Shown: positions 57,101-64,000 of the stretch, in pieces
Layout: each line of letters starts with the position of its first letter
Numbering within the stretch: position 1 is the stretch's first letter
DNA from: Pseudomonadota bacterium
Lineage (GTDB): Bacteria > Myxococcota > Myxococcia > Myxococcales > Myxococcaceae
Assembly: GCA_023426545.1 (NCBI GenBank)
Contig: JAFAAN010000092.1
Location: 13,858-77,857 of the forward strand
Length of the DNA stretch: 64,000 bases
Direction of reading: 5' to 3'
Translations under genes and position numbers: made by a program
The notes under the pieces: model-generated
Database searches by the model: none
Seen by the model: the letters and a program-made list of their open reading frames with translations, nothing else
Told to the model about the DNA's origin: nothing

Positions 57101-60100
57101 AATCCCCGTTCGCTGACGCCCGCGGACATGGATGCGCTGCTGGAGCACGGCGTGGAGCGATACGTGGAGAGCGGCGGCCTCTTCGGCACGCCGGACTCCT
57201 GCGGTCCCATGGTGGAGCGTGTCCAGCAACTCGACGTGGATGAGATCGCCTGTCTGGTGGATTTCGGCGTGGAGGTGGAGGCCACGCTGGAAGGGTTGCG
57301 GCACCTCGATGCCTTGCGTGTCCGCCATTCCCCGGAGCCCGGCCCCGCGGTGCCCATGCCGTCACTGCGGGAAGGTCCAGGCGCGGCGGAGACCCTGCTG
57401 GCGCTCGTGCGCGAGGAGGGCGTCACCCACCTGCACTGCACCGCTGCGCTGGCGCGCTCGATGCTGGCGCTGCCTGACGCGGCGGAGGCGCTCCGGCCCG
57501 TCCGCCACGTCTGGCTCGAAGGGGCGTCCGAGGACGTGGCGGCCGCACTGGCGCAAGCCATGTCCTGGCAAGTCGCGCACCGGCGGCCGGACCTGGGCCT
57601 TGGTGCCTGGGCCCTCGGCTCCATGCCGGACGATGCCTCTCGTTGGGACATCGTGGATGGACGTGGCCAGCCCGTGCCGGTCGGCGTCGTCGGTGAGCTG
57701 GTGGTGAAGGGGGCGGGCGTTCCAGGCGGGCTCTGGAACGCGCCGGACTCCACCCCGGTGCGCATCCTCGGCGAAGGCACGGATGTCGCAAGGCGGATGG
57801 CCACGGGCCGGCGCGCGCGGCGCAGGCGAGATGGCTCGCTGGAGCTGTTGTCCGCATTGCCAGTATCCGAGGAGAGGTCGGCACCACCGAGGCCAATGGG
57901 CACTCGAGCAGGCGGAGCGAAGCTGTCCGAGGCACCCGCGCCGATCACCATCGTCCCCCGGGGCCGTCCGCTGCCGCTGTCCTTCGCGCAGCAGCGGCTC
58001 TGGTACCTGGATCGGCTGGAGCCGGGCAACGTCGCCTACAACAACGCCGTCGCCTTCACCGTGAGCGGCGCGCTGGATGCCGCAGCCCTGGAGCGGGCGT
58101 TGAACGGGGTGGTGCGCCGGCACGAGGCCCTGCGGACCACGTTCTCCATGGAGGGCACCGAGGCGGTGCAAGTCATCGCGCCGTCGCTGGAGGTCTCCAT
58201 TTCCCTCCAGGTGGCCGAAGGCGCCGGGGAAGAGGACGTCGCCCGCTGGGCACGTGAAGAGGCGCGCCGTCCCTTCGACCTGGAGCGGGGCCCGCTGCTG
58301 CGGGCGACCCTGCTGCGGCTGGGCAGGACCGAGCACATCCTGGCGATGACGCTGCACCACATCATCTCGGACGGCTGGTCCGCGGGGGTGATGGTGCACG
58401 AGATGGCGCGGCTCTACGAAGCCGAGCTGACGGGGCAGCCTTCACCCTTGCCCTCCTTGCCCGTGCAGTACGCGGACTACGCGCTCTGGCAACTGGAGCA
58501 GATGCGAGGCGCCGCCCTGAAGGCCGAACAGGCGTGGTGGCGCGAGGCGCTGGCGGAGGTCCCGGTGCTCCAGCTTCCCGTGGACCGCCCACGCCCTCCG
58601 TTGCAGACGTACGACGGCGAGCGGCTGCCCTTTGCCGTTCCCAAGCCACTGAGCGATGCCCTGGTGGCGGTTGGACGAAGGGAGGGCGCCACGCCGTTCA
58701 TGGTGATGATGGCCGCGTGGCAGGCCCTGCTGCATGCGTACTCGGGGCAGGAAGACTTCGCGGTGGGCACGGCGGTCGCGGGCCGCGACCGGCCCGAAGT
58801 CGAGCCGCTGATTGGCTGCTTCATCAACTCCATTGCCCTGCGCGCCGACCTGTCCGGCGACCCTGCGTTCTCGGAGGTGCTGGGGCGGGTGCGGAGGACG
58901 GCGCTGGAGGCCTTCGCGCATCAGGCGGTGCCCTTCGAGAAGCTGCTGGAGGTGCTGCACGCACCGCGCGACCTCAGCCACACGCCCGTCTTCCAGACGA
59001 TGCTGATTCTGCACAACACGCCCGCGGCGGAGTTGTCGCTGGCCGGGCTCCAGCTCCGCAGCCGGCCTGTGCACGCGGGGGCGACCAAGCTGGACCTCGC
59101 GCTGGAGGTCACCGAGACGCCCGAGGGACTGCGCGGCGGCATCGAATACAACACCGGGCTATTCGACGCGGAGACCATCGCCCGGATGTCGGGCTCGCTC
59201 CTCCGGTTGCTGGAGGCCGCCGCGTCCAGGCCGGAGGTGCGGCTGTCCCAGCTCGACCTGCTGACCCGCGCGGAGCGGGAGCGGTTGCTGCTGGAGTGGA
59301 ACCCCGCGCCTGTGTCCGAGCACCTTCCAGCGGACACGCTGCCTTCGCGGTTCCTGGCCCAGGTGGCACGGACGCCTGACCGGGTCGCGGTGGAGGATGG
59401 CGTCCGGACGTACACGTATCGCGAAGCGGAGGTGCTGTCGGGACGGCTGGCTTGGCACCTCGCGTCGCGAGGCGCGAAGCGGGGGGACATCGTCGCGCTC
59501 GCGGTGCCGCAGGCCGCGGACATGGTCGCCGGACTGCTGGGCGTGACGCGGGCGGGGGCTGCCGTGGTGGTGCTCGACCTGGAGCATCCTGCGGAGCGAC
59601 TGTCCGGCATCCTCGCGGATACCCGGGCACAGTGGCTGGTCACCTCTGGGGCGTGGCGTGCTCGGGTCCCTCCACGCGAGGGACTGGCGGTCATCGACCT
59701 GGAAGTCCTGCCCGAGACGCCCGGGGAGGCGCCCGACGTTCCAGAGGCGACGGATGCCGCCTGCGTCGTCTATACGTCCGGCTCCACAGGGCAGCCGCGG
59801 GGCGTGGTGCTGGAGCACCGGCAGTTGGTGGCAGCGACGCAGGCGCGCGCCGAGGTGTACGGCGAGCCGGGCGTGGTGATGTCCCTGGCGCCCTTCACCT
59901 TCGATGCCTCGCTCGCGGGGCTGCTCTGGTCCTTGTTCGGTGGCGGAACGCTGCGCTACCCGGACGCCGAGGAGCACGAAGACCCGCGCCGGATCGCCGA
60001 ACGTGTCGCGCGCTCACAGGTCACGCACCTCATCTCCGTCCCCTCGCTCTATGGGCAGATCCTGGAGGCGGCGCCAGTAGGTGGGCTGACCTGTCTGCGC

Positions 60101-62509
60101 GCGGTGAGCGTGGGCGGTGAGCCGTGTTCCCCGGAGTTGACGCGGGCGCATCACGAGGCGCTGCCCTCAGTGGCCCTGTTCAACGAGTACGGCCCGACGG
60201 AGGCCACCATCTGGAGCACGGTGCACCGGGTGCGCGTGGACGAAGGGGGCCGGGTGCCCATCGGGCGCGCGGTACCTGGGGCTCGCGTGTACCTCCTGGA
60301 CGCGCACCGCAGGCTCGTACCCCAGGGCGCACCAGGGGAGCTGCATGTGGGCGGCACCGGCGTGGCGAGAGGCTATCTGGGCCAGCCGGGACTCACCGCG
60401 GAGCGCTTCGTGGCGGACCCATTCGACCGCCGGCCGGGGGCGCGCATGTACCGCACGGGAGACGTGGCGCGATGGCGGGCGGACGGGACGCTGGAGTTCA
60501 TCGGCCGCGTGGACCAGCAGGTGAAGGTGCGGGGCTTCCGCATCGAACTCGGTGAGGTCGAAGCCGCGCTGCTCGCCCATCCGGCGGTGAAGGAGGCCGT
60601 CGTGCTTGCGCGCGAGGATGGGCGGGGACCGAAGCGGCTGGTCTCCTACGTCGTGCTCGCGATGGACGGGCCCGGTGAGAAGCCAGACGCACGCGTCCTG
60701 AAGGAGTGGGTGCGCTCGCGTCTGCCGCCCTACATGGTCCCCGCTGCATTCGTCGCGCTGGAGGCGCTGCCGCGCACCCGGCACGGCAAGGTGGACCGCC
60801 GGGCATTGCCTCCGCCGGACACGGGAACGGAAGCCGAGCCGACCGCGCCCCATTCCGAAGTGGAAGCCGCGCTGGTGGCACTCTGGCGGCAGGTCCTGGG
60901 CGTCGAGCGCGTGGGCATCCATGATGACTTCTTCGAACTGGGGGGCGACTCCATCCTGGGGCTGCAAATCGCCACCCGCGCACGCGCGCAGGGCATCGAG
61001 TTGTCTCCGAAGCAGCTCTTCCAGAACCCGACGGTGGCGCGGCTCGCCGCCGTCGCGGGGACGCGCCTCGCGGTGCAGGCCGAGCAGGGCCCCATCGTCG
61101 GGCCGGTGGCGCTGACGCCCATCCAGCACTGGTTCTTCGAGCTGGGGCTGGAGGAGCCACACCACTGGAACATGTCCCTGCTGCTGGAGGCGAAAGCCCC
61201 TCTGGACGCCGCCCTGCTGGAGCGCGCGCTGGCGCACCTGCTGGAGCACCACGACGCGCTCCGGCTGCGCTTCGCGCGCGGTGAGGACGGCTGGCATCAG
61301 GCCATCTGCGCGCCAGGAGCGCACGCCACGGTGGTGCGCGTGGACCTGTCCGACTTGCCAGAGGAGGAGCGCCCCGTGGCGCTGTCGCGGCACGTGGAGG
61401 AGGCGCAACGCGCGCTGCGGCTGGAGGGGCTGCTCGTCCATGCGGTGCTGCTGGAGTGGGGAGCGTGCGACCCCGCGCGGCTGGTGCTGGCGGTTCATCA
61501 CCTCGTGATGGACGCGGTGTCGTGGCGCATCCTCCTGGAGGACCTGGCGGCGGTGTACGCGCGCCTCGCGACGGGGGACGCGGTGGTGCTGCCTCCCAAG
61601 ACGACGTCGTTCCAGGCCTGGGCCCGGGGGCTGGAGTCGCTGGCCCGCTCGCCCGCGATGACGGCGGAGCGGAGCTGGTGGTTGGACCGCCCCTGGCGCG
61701 AGGCCGCCCGGCTGCCCGTGGACATCGCGGAGGGGCTCAACACGGAGGCCACCGCCAGCACGGTGCAGGTGGCGCTGGACACGGAGCAGACGCGCGCCCT
61801 GCTGCAGGACGTTCCGAAGGCGTGGCACACGCAACCCCAGGACCCATTGCTGACGGCGCTCGCCCAGGCACTGACGACGTGGACGGGAGGGGCTGTCGCA
61901 CTGGTGGACGTAGAGGGGCATGGCCGGGAAGAGGTGCTTCCGGGCGTGGACGTGTCACGCACGGTGGGCTGGTTCACCCGGGTGTTCCCCGCGCTGCTGG
62001 ACCTGCGGGGGACCGCGGGCCCGGGCGAGGCACTCCGCGCCGTGAAGGAAGGGCTGCGAGCCGTACCCTCGGGAGGCATGGGGTGGGGCTTGCTACGCTA
62101 CGTGTCGAGGGATGCGGCGCTGGCGGCGTTGCCGGTGGCGGAGGTGGGCTTCAATCACCTGGGGCAGGTCGACGGCACCGTGGATGCGGGTGCTCCCTTC
62201 GTGCTCGCACCCGAGACGGCGACCCTGCGGCAGCGAGCCCCGAGCGCGCGCCGGCCGTACCTGCTCGACGTGACGAGTCTGGTGCGTGACGGGCGGCTGG
62301 AGGTCATCTGGACATTCAGCGAGGCGGTGCACCGCCGTGAGACGGTGACGCGTGTCGCCGAGGACTTCCTCGCGCGCCTCCAGGCGCTGGTGAACGCCTC
62401 TCACGCGCCGGATGCGGGAGGGCACTCGCCCTCCGACTTTCCGCTCGCGAAGGTGAAACAGGCGCAGCTCGACAAGCTCGCGGCACGGTTTGGAAAGAAG
62501 ACGCGATGA
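51164..62509 (+). CDS. Hybrid PKS-NRPS: KS-AT-ACP-C-(A*-LLM-A*)-C-A-PCP-E
   Basis: This 3781-aa megasynthase starts with a ketosynthase (about 10-430; triad Cys180, His316, His356) and an acyltransferase (Ser630 in GHSFGE; HAFH at 726-729 predicts malonyl-CoA), with no ketoreductase or dehydratase. An ACP (Ser957 in LGGNSL) is followed by a condensation domain (His1146-His1147-xxx-Asp1151, with Thr for Gly), then the degenerate adenylation halves around a luciferase-like monooxygenase (listed separately). A second condensation domain (HHIISDG, His2398-Asp2403), an intact adenylation domain (YTSGSTGQPRG near 2870; pocket roughly D-A-A-I-S-G-E-I-W), a PCP (Ser3263, LGGDSI) and an epimerisation domain (His3445-Asp3450; VGFNHLGQVDG) end it. 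The ATGA overlap with the next gene shows coupling. Confidence 0.92.
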   Translation: MSENNGSAGNDIAIIGIASRFPGSADVRAFWRNLREGVESISRVPPEAVESSPLVSEAVRRHPDFVPVAAELEGGDRFDAAFFGMAPREAEWMDPQQRVFLECAWTALEDAALDPERFEGKIALYAGASASLHGLSMLGQENLDPASYYELMSTAAENLATRASFKLGLRGESLSIYTACSTGLVAVHMACQSLLMRQSDVALAGAVRLSMPQRSGYLFQEGMILSPDGHCRAFDARAAGTVPGNGVAVVVLKPLEDARRDGDRVYAVIRGSSINNDGSLKVGYTAPSVDGQADVIGEALAFAGLEAGDIGYVEAHGTGTALGDPIEVAALTRAYRRHTDRKGYCALGSVKTNVGHLDTAAGLAGLIKATLALAHEELPPSLHFERPNPAIDFENSPFFVIDRLRPWPRGSVPRRAGVSAFGIGGTNAHAVLEEAPLPEPASPSVRPTQVVTLSGRSAEALDAAARDLADWLETAPSDLSLEDVAFTRNVGRRAFEYRRAFVAKDRAELLEKLRGPGKPQVVENGGAARDQGVAFLFPGQGAQTVGMGRALHAAEPCYREALEACLSGLGGQLGAAVREVLFPTVGAEAAAEQALADPGIALPALFSVEYALARQWEAWGVQPRALLGHSFGEYVAACLAEVLSLEDALALVAARGRLMARMPPGSMTAVGCAEEGVRPLLTAGLSLAAVNGPDRCVVSGPPADVEALERELRARGVGVLRLPARHAFHSAAVEPVMEELRRVVAGLRLSAPRRPYVSSVTGTWIRAEEATDPEYWLRQIRAPVRFGDGLETLKADGCSVFLEVGPDQALTALAKLGLRGHRGRAVASLPRAGSAANEHAVLMEALGALWAQGLAIDWPRVYAHEARQKVALPTYPFQRQTFRTPRPAAVVARPETAATVVALPLEIGSTSVAEVPEEQSGAARTDVERKVLAIWRERLGRTDFGIHDDFLELGGNSLMAAQLLTRLREAFPVSLPLSDVFDAPTVAGISARIQARLGAAGSVSSEPVLPPLVRIPREGALPLSVVQERVCALEQALPGNPALNMYVVLRLHGALDVALLERSLEAVAARHEALRTVYPRGEGATTVRIIPELKWPLSAEPLDPMAWQRPVHDEVARPFDLEQGPVARARLWRLSPEEHLLAVTVHHVVCDTWSLVVFAKELGEHYTAFKQGRPVALSALPVQYVDYAAWQQQALKAGAFASQTAAWRERLTAFPRPLELPVDRPRGEGPALRGQYLRVGFPRALSASVQAFAQREGATPFMVLLASWKALLSRWTGRDDIVVGTPIGNRSRPELEPLIGYVAHSVPLRTDLSGDPPFKELVARVREVMMDAYAHPDVPYESLVREVEPAKDTGRGRVFDSMFVLHSRFNLDLELPGLRMGLAELENGPPEFGSVLSDLSVGLGEHEHGFSGTIDYAEERFERDTVERMVAHWTTLLEAAVAEPGVAISALPLEHARHDHALTPEPAVPALEVTPVVALLQARAAMDAATVAMTAPDGRSVTWGELRGAAGRLAALLSSRGVGPDALVAVCLEPSVERVVAQWAVQETGAPYVLVSVPRLRELPGLAPPGAPPPLLLTHARVRTGSALDAERVLHVDTVLAEAGAPARDAPWTPRRASAEDRVCLEPWAGPRGEQLQAIHTHRTVAELFARLDANAEREGGVWLAAEEARAPGTGLEVLWALTRGLRVVLPAERAHFTPVGAGAAPARRRLDFSLSFFANDEDSLGGRKYRLLLDAAKFADANGFSAVWTPERHFHAFGGMYPRPAVVGAGVATVTQRLGIRAGSVVLPLHDPILVAEEWAVLDNLSDGRVGVSFASGWHVNDFVFAPDRYARRKEVMRQGLDEVRTLWRGGTVLRRNGAGAEVAISLRPRPVQKTLPIWLTAAGNPETFRLAGELGAYVLTNLMGQQLEDLEEKVALYRDAWRQHGHAGRGHVSLMLHAYLGDDPAEVRRRARQPLLDYFRSSVDISAGFMAGMGLDMNPRSLTPADMDALLEHGVERYVESGGLFGTPDSCGPMVERVQQLDVDEIACLVDFGVEVEATLEGLRHLDALRVRHSPEPGPAVPMPSLREGPGAAETLLALVREEGVTHLHCTAALARSMLALPDAAEALRPVRHVWLEGASEDVAAALAQAMSWQVAHRRPDLGLGAWALGSMPDDASRWDIVDGRGQPVPVGVVGELVVKGAGVPGGLWNAPDSTPVRILGEGTDVARRMATGRRARRRRDGSLELLSALPVSEERSAPPRPMGTRAGGAKLSEAPAPITIVPRGRPLPLSFAQQRLWYLDRLEPGNVAYNNAVAFTVSGALDAAALERALNGVVRRHEALRTTFSMEGTEAVQVIAPSLEVSISLQVAEGAGEEDVARWAREEARRPFDLERGPLLRATLLRLGRTEHILAMTLHHIISDGWSAGVMVHEMARLYEAELTGQPSPLPSLPVQYADYALWQLEQMRGAALKAEQAWWREALAEVPVLQLPVDRPRPPLQTYDGERLPFAVPKPLSDALVAVGRREGATPFMVMMAAWQALLHAYSGQEDFAVGTAVAGRDRPEVEPLIGCFINSIALRADLSGDPAFSEVLGRVRRTALEAFAHQAVPFEKLLEVLHAPRDLSHTPVFQTMLILHNTPAAELSLAGLQLRSRPVHAGATKLDLALEVTETPEGLRGGIEYNTGLFDAETIARMSGSLLRLLEAAASRPEVRLSQLDLLTRAERERLLLEWNPAPVSEHLPADTLPSRFLAQVARTPDRVAVEDGVRTYTYREAEVLSGRLAWHLASRGAKRGDIVALAVPQAADMVAGLLGVTRAGAAVVVLDLEHPAERLSGILADTRAQWLVTSGAWRARVPPREGLAVIDLEVLPETPGEAPDVPEATDAACVVYTSGSTGQPRGVVLEHRQLVAATQARAEVYGEPGVVMSLAPFTFDASLAGLLWSLFGGGTLRYPDAEEHEDPRRIAERVARSQVTHLISVPSLYGQILEAAPVGGLTCLRAVSVGGEPCSPELTRAHHEALPSVALFNEYGPTEATIWSTVHRVRVDEGGRVPIGRAVPGARVYLLDAHRRLVPQGAPGELHVGGTGVARGYLGQPGLTAERFVADPFDRRPGARMYRTGDVARWRADGTLEFIGRVDQQVKVRGFRIELGEVEAALLAHPAVKEAVVLAREDGRGPKRLVSYVVLAMDGPGEKPDARVLKEWVRSRLPPYMVPAAFVALEALPRTRHGKVDRRALPPPDTGTEAEPTAPHSEVEAALVALWRQVLGVERVGIHDDFFELGGDSILGLQIATRARAQGIELSPKQLFQNPTVARLAAVAGTRLAVQAEQGPIVGPVALTPIQHWFFELGLEEPHHWNMSLLLEAKAPLDAALLERALAHLLEHHDALRLRFARGEDGWHQAICAPGAHATVVRVDLSDLPEEERPVALSRHVEEAQRALRLEGLLVHAVLLEWGACDPARLVLAVHHLVMDAVSWRILLEDLAAVYARLATGDAVVLPPKTTSFQAWARGLESLARSPAMTAERSWWLDRPWREAARLPVDIAEGLNTEATASTVQVALDTEQTRALLQDVPKAWHTQPQDPLLTALAQALTTWTGGAVALVDVEGHGREEVLPGVDVSRTVGWFTRVFPALLDLRGTAGPGEALRAVKEGLRAVPSGGMGWGLLRYVSRDAALAALPVAEVGFNHLGQVDGTVDAGAPFVLAPETATLRQRAPSARRPYLLDVTSLVRDGRLEVIWTFSEAVHRRETVTRVAEDFLARLQALVNASHAPDAGGHSPSDFPLAKVKQAQLDKLAARFGKKTR
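55580..57935 (+). other. Luciferase-like monooxygenase inserted in a degenerate adenylation domain
   Basis: Within the 3781-aa protein, residues of about 1473-1708 look like the first half of an adenylation domain (SVTWGELRGAAGRLAALLSS for A1), but the A3 loop has become EPWAGPRGEQL instead of YTSGSTGxPKG. Residues of about 1709-2052 are an FMN-dependent luciferase-like monooxygenase (DFSLSFFANDEDSLGGRKYR, VWTPERHFHAFGGMYPRPA, VSFASGWHVNDFVFAPDRYA, IWLTAAGNPETFRLAGELGA). The second half (about 2053-2257) keeps VGVVGELVVKG but has no YGPTE, no YRTGD (it reads MATGRRARRRRDG) and no final Lys motif. No PCP follows; a condensation domain comes next. The insertion point is between A4 and A5. Confidence 0.85.
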
Positions 62510-64000
62510 GCGACAACATCGAGGACCTGTATCCCCTGTCGCCGTTGCAGGGCGGCATGCTGTTCCACGCCATCTCCGAGCCGGGCCGGGGCCTGTACTT
62601 CAACCAGCTCGTCTGCGAGCTGCGCGGACACCTGGACGTGGCGGCCTTCACCCAGGCATGGAACACGGTCGTCGCGACGCATCCGGTGCTACGCACGGCA
62701 TTCGTCTGGGACGACGTGGACGAGCCGATGCAGGTCGTTCTGCGCGAGGTGGACCTGCCGGTCCGTATCGAGGACTGGCGCGGCCTGTCACCCGAAGCGC
62801 AAGAGTCCCTGCTGGACGCATTCCTGGCGCAGGACCGTGTTGAGGGCTTCGACCTGTCTTGGGCGCCGCTGGTGCGTCTGGCGCTGGTGCGCATCGGCGA
62901 CGACGCGCATCGCTTTGTGTTCAGCCACTCCCACTTGATCCTGGATGGCTGGTCCGTGCCGTTGGTGATGCGCGATGTCCTCTCGTTGTACGAGGGGACG
63001 CGCGCGGGGAAGCCGACGCGCATCCCGACGCCCCGGCCGTACCGGGACTACATCGCGTGGCTGAGCGAGCAGGACCTAGCGCTGTCCGAATCGTTCTGGC
63101 GACAGGCCCTCGAAGGCTTCGACGCACCCACGAATCCACGCGCCGAACCCGGCGGCGGGGAGGGGAAGGGCAAGGCCTCGCGGGAGTTGTTCCTGCCGGA
63201 AGCACTGACCTCGGCGCTGAGCAGCTTCGCGCGGAGGCAGGGCCTCACGTTGCACACACTGGTGCAAGGGGCGTGGGCACTGGTGCTCGGCCACTTGTGC
63301 GGAGCGGAGGATGTCGTCTTCGGCACCACCGTCTCCGGGCGTCCCCCGGCGCTGGCTGGCGTGGAGGACATGGTCGGGTTGTTCATCAACACCCAGCCCG
63401 TGCGTGTGCGGTTGCCTCCGGATGCATCGTTCGGGCCCTGGCTGCGGCGCATCCAGGAGATGCAGGTGGAGGCGCGGCAGCACGAGCACGCGCCGCTGGT
63501 GAAGGTCCAGCGCTGGAGCGGCGTGCCCGCTGGCACCTCGCTCTTCGAAACGCTGGTCGTCTTCGAGAACTATCCGCTGGATGCCGAGCTCACGTCCTCC
63601 GCCAGGGCCCTGGAGGTGCGTGATTTCCGCGCGGTCGAGGCGGACCACTTCCCGCTGACGCTCATCTCCACGAACGGCTCCAGGCTCCCGCTGATCTTGC
63701 GGTACGACCGGGCGCGCTTCACCGCGGCCTTCGCGGACGCACAGCTCGAACGGCTTCGCGTCGTGCTGGAGGCGATGGCGGCGAGGCCGGAAGGTTCCCT
63801 GGGGACGCTGTACCTGCTCCCCGAGCCGGAGCGGCATCAGGTGGTGGAGGGTTGGAACGACACGGGCCGCCCATATCCGTGGAAGTCGGTCCACCGTTGG
63901 TTCGAGGAGCAGGCCGAGCGCAACGCGGAAGCGCCCGCGGTCCGGTGCGAGGAGCGGGAGGTTACATACGGGGAGCTGGAGGCCAGGGCGAATCAGCTCG
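62506..64000 (+). CDS. NRPS, C-A..., incomplete at window end
   Basis: ATG 62506 overlaps the stop of the previous gene (ATGA). The visible 498 codons hold a condensation domain (about 5-440; LYPLSPLQGGMLFHAI, SHSHLILDGW with Ser142 where the first His is usual and His143-Asp147 kept, FGTTVSGRPPALAGVEDMVG) and the first part of an adenylation domain (RNAEAPAVRCEEREVTYGEL, A1 motif). The LYPLSPLQGGMLFH type start and its place after an epimerisation domain fit a DCL-type condensation domain that accepts a D-configured donor. The adenylation specificity and the rest of the pathway lie beyond 64000. Confidence 0.92.
   Translation, partial: MSDNIEDLYPLSPLQGGMLFHAISEPGRGLYFNQLVCELRGHLDVAAFTQAWNTVVATHPVLRTAFVWDDVDEPMQVVLREVDLPVRIEDWRGLSPEAQESLLDAFLAQDRVEGFDLSWAPLVRLALVRIGDDAHRFVFSHSHLILDGWSVPLVMRDVLSLYEGTRAGKPTRIPTPRPYRDYIAWLSEQDLALSESFWRQALEGFDAPTNPRAEPGGGEGKGKASRELFLPEALTSALSSFARRQGLTLHTLVQGAWALVLGHLCGAEDVVFGTTVSGRPPALAGVEDMVGLFINTQPVRVRLPPDASFGPWLRRIQEMQVEARQHEHAPLVKVQRWSGVPAGTSLFETLVVFENYPLDAELTSSARALEVRDFRAVEADHFPLTLISTNGSRLPLILRYDRARFTAAFADAQLERLRVVLEAMAARPEGSLGTLYLLPEPERHQVVEGWNDTGRPYPWKSVHRWFEEQAERNAEAPAVRCEEREVTYGELEARANQL

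Overview
The window is high-GC (about 70 %) bacterial chromosome with typical myxobacterial content: FHA-domain signalling proteins, two sigma-54 activators, an eukaryote-like Ser/Thr kinase next to phosphofructokinase with an 18-bp gap (the pfk-pkn4 arrangement known from Myxococcus xanthus), many lipoproteins with Cys-repeat or carboxypeptidase-regulatory-like domains, and a large hybrid NRPS/PKS locus. I infer a member of Myxococcaceae (Myxococcus, Corallococcus or Pyxidicoccus type); the species cannot be read from the sequence. I saw no rRNA, tRNA, IS element, phage gene or CRISPR array.

Layout. 1-8.9 kb: PrkA kinase with a clear terminator, a lipoprotein serine protease, dCMP deaminase, a histidine-kinase-like protein paired with an NtrC-type regulator, and a tandem ArsA/GET3-like ATPase. 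8.9-17.1 kb: a TPR protein, then accA-hisC-cmk, a lytic transglycosylase, a small four-Cys protein with a long structured leader, a CAP-domain protein and a DciA-like protein. 17.2-28.3 kb: a Cys-repeat lipoprotein, an FHA-GGDEF diguanylate cyclase, a PlsC-type acyltransferase with a histone-H1-like tail plus an SDR, mutL, and several envelope or hypothetical proteins. 28.3-36.5 kb: a tight minus-strand run pfk > pkn4 > TPR/coiled-coil protein > FHA-GAF-sigma54 activator > two lipoproteins. 36.5-45.6 kb: small accessory genes (TPR, VOC, GNAT), a DUF3943 barrel protein, a trypsin-like protease overlapping an FHA membrane protein, a degenerate DUF4130-UdgX-like fusion and an aldo/keto reductase.

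45.8-64.0 kb (runs off the end): the left part of a lipopeptide/polyketide assembly line, read as FAAL-ACP-C-A-PCP | KS-AT-ACP-C-(A*-LLM-A*)-C-A-PCP-E | C-A... A fatty acid would be activated as acyl-adenylate, condensed with one amino acid, extended with malonyl-CoA without beta-keto reduction, then joined to an amino acid that is epimerised to D before the next DCL-type condensation. The odd part is a flavin-dependent luciferase-like monooxygenase embedded in an adenylation domain whose core motifs are eroded, followed by no carrier domain. It looks like a relic module kept as a scaffold for an in-line oxygenase, and is the strongest candidate for new biology here.

Starts were moved from the longest reading frame where a Shine-Dalgarno, signal peptide or conserved N-terminus decided it. 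Many stem-loops were found by eye, including bidirectional terminators between convergent genes.
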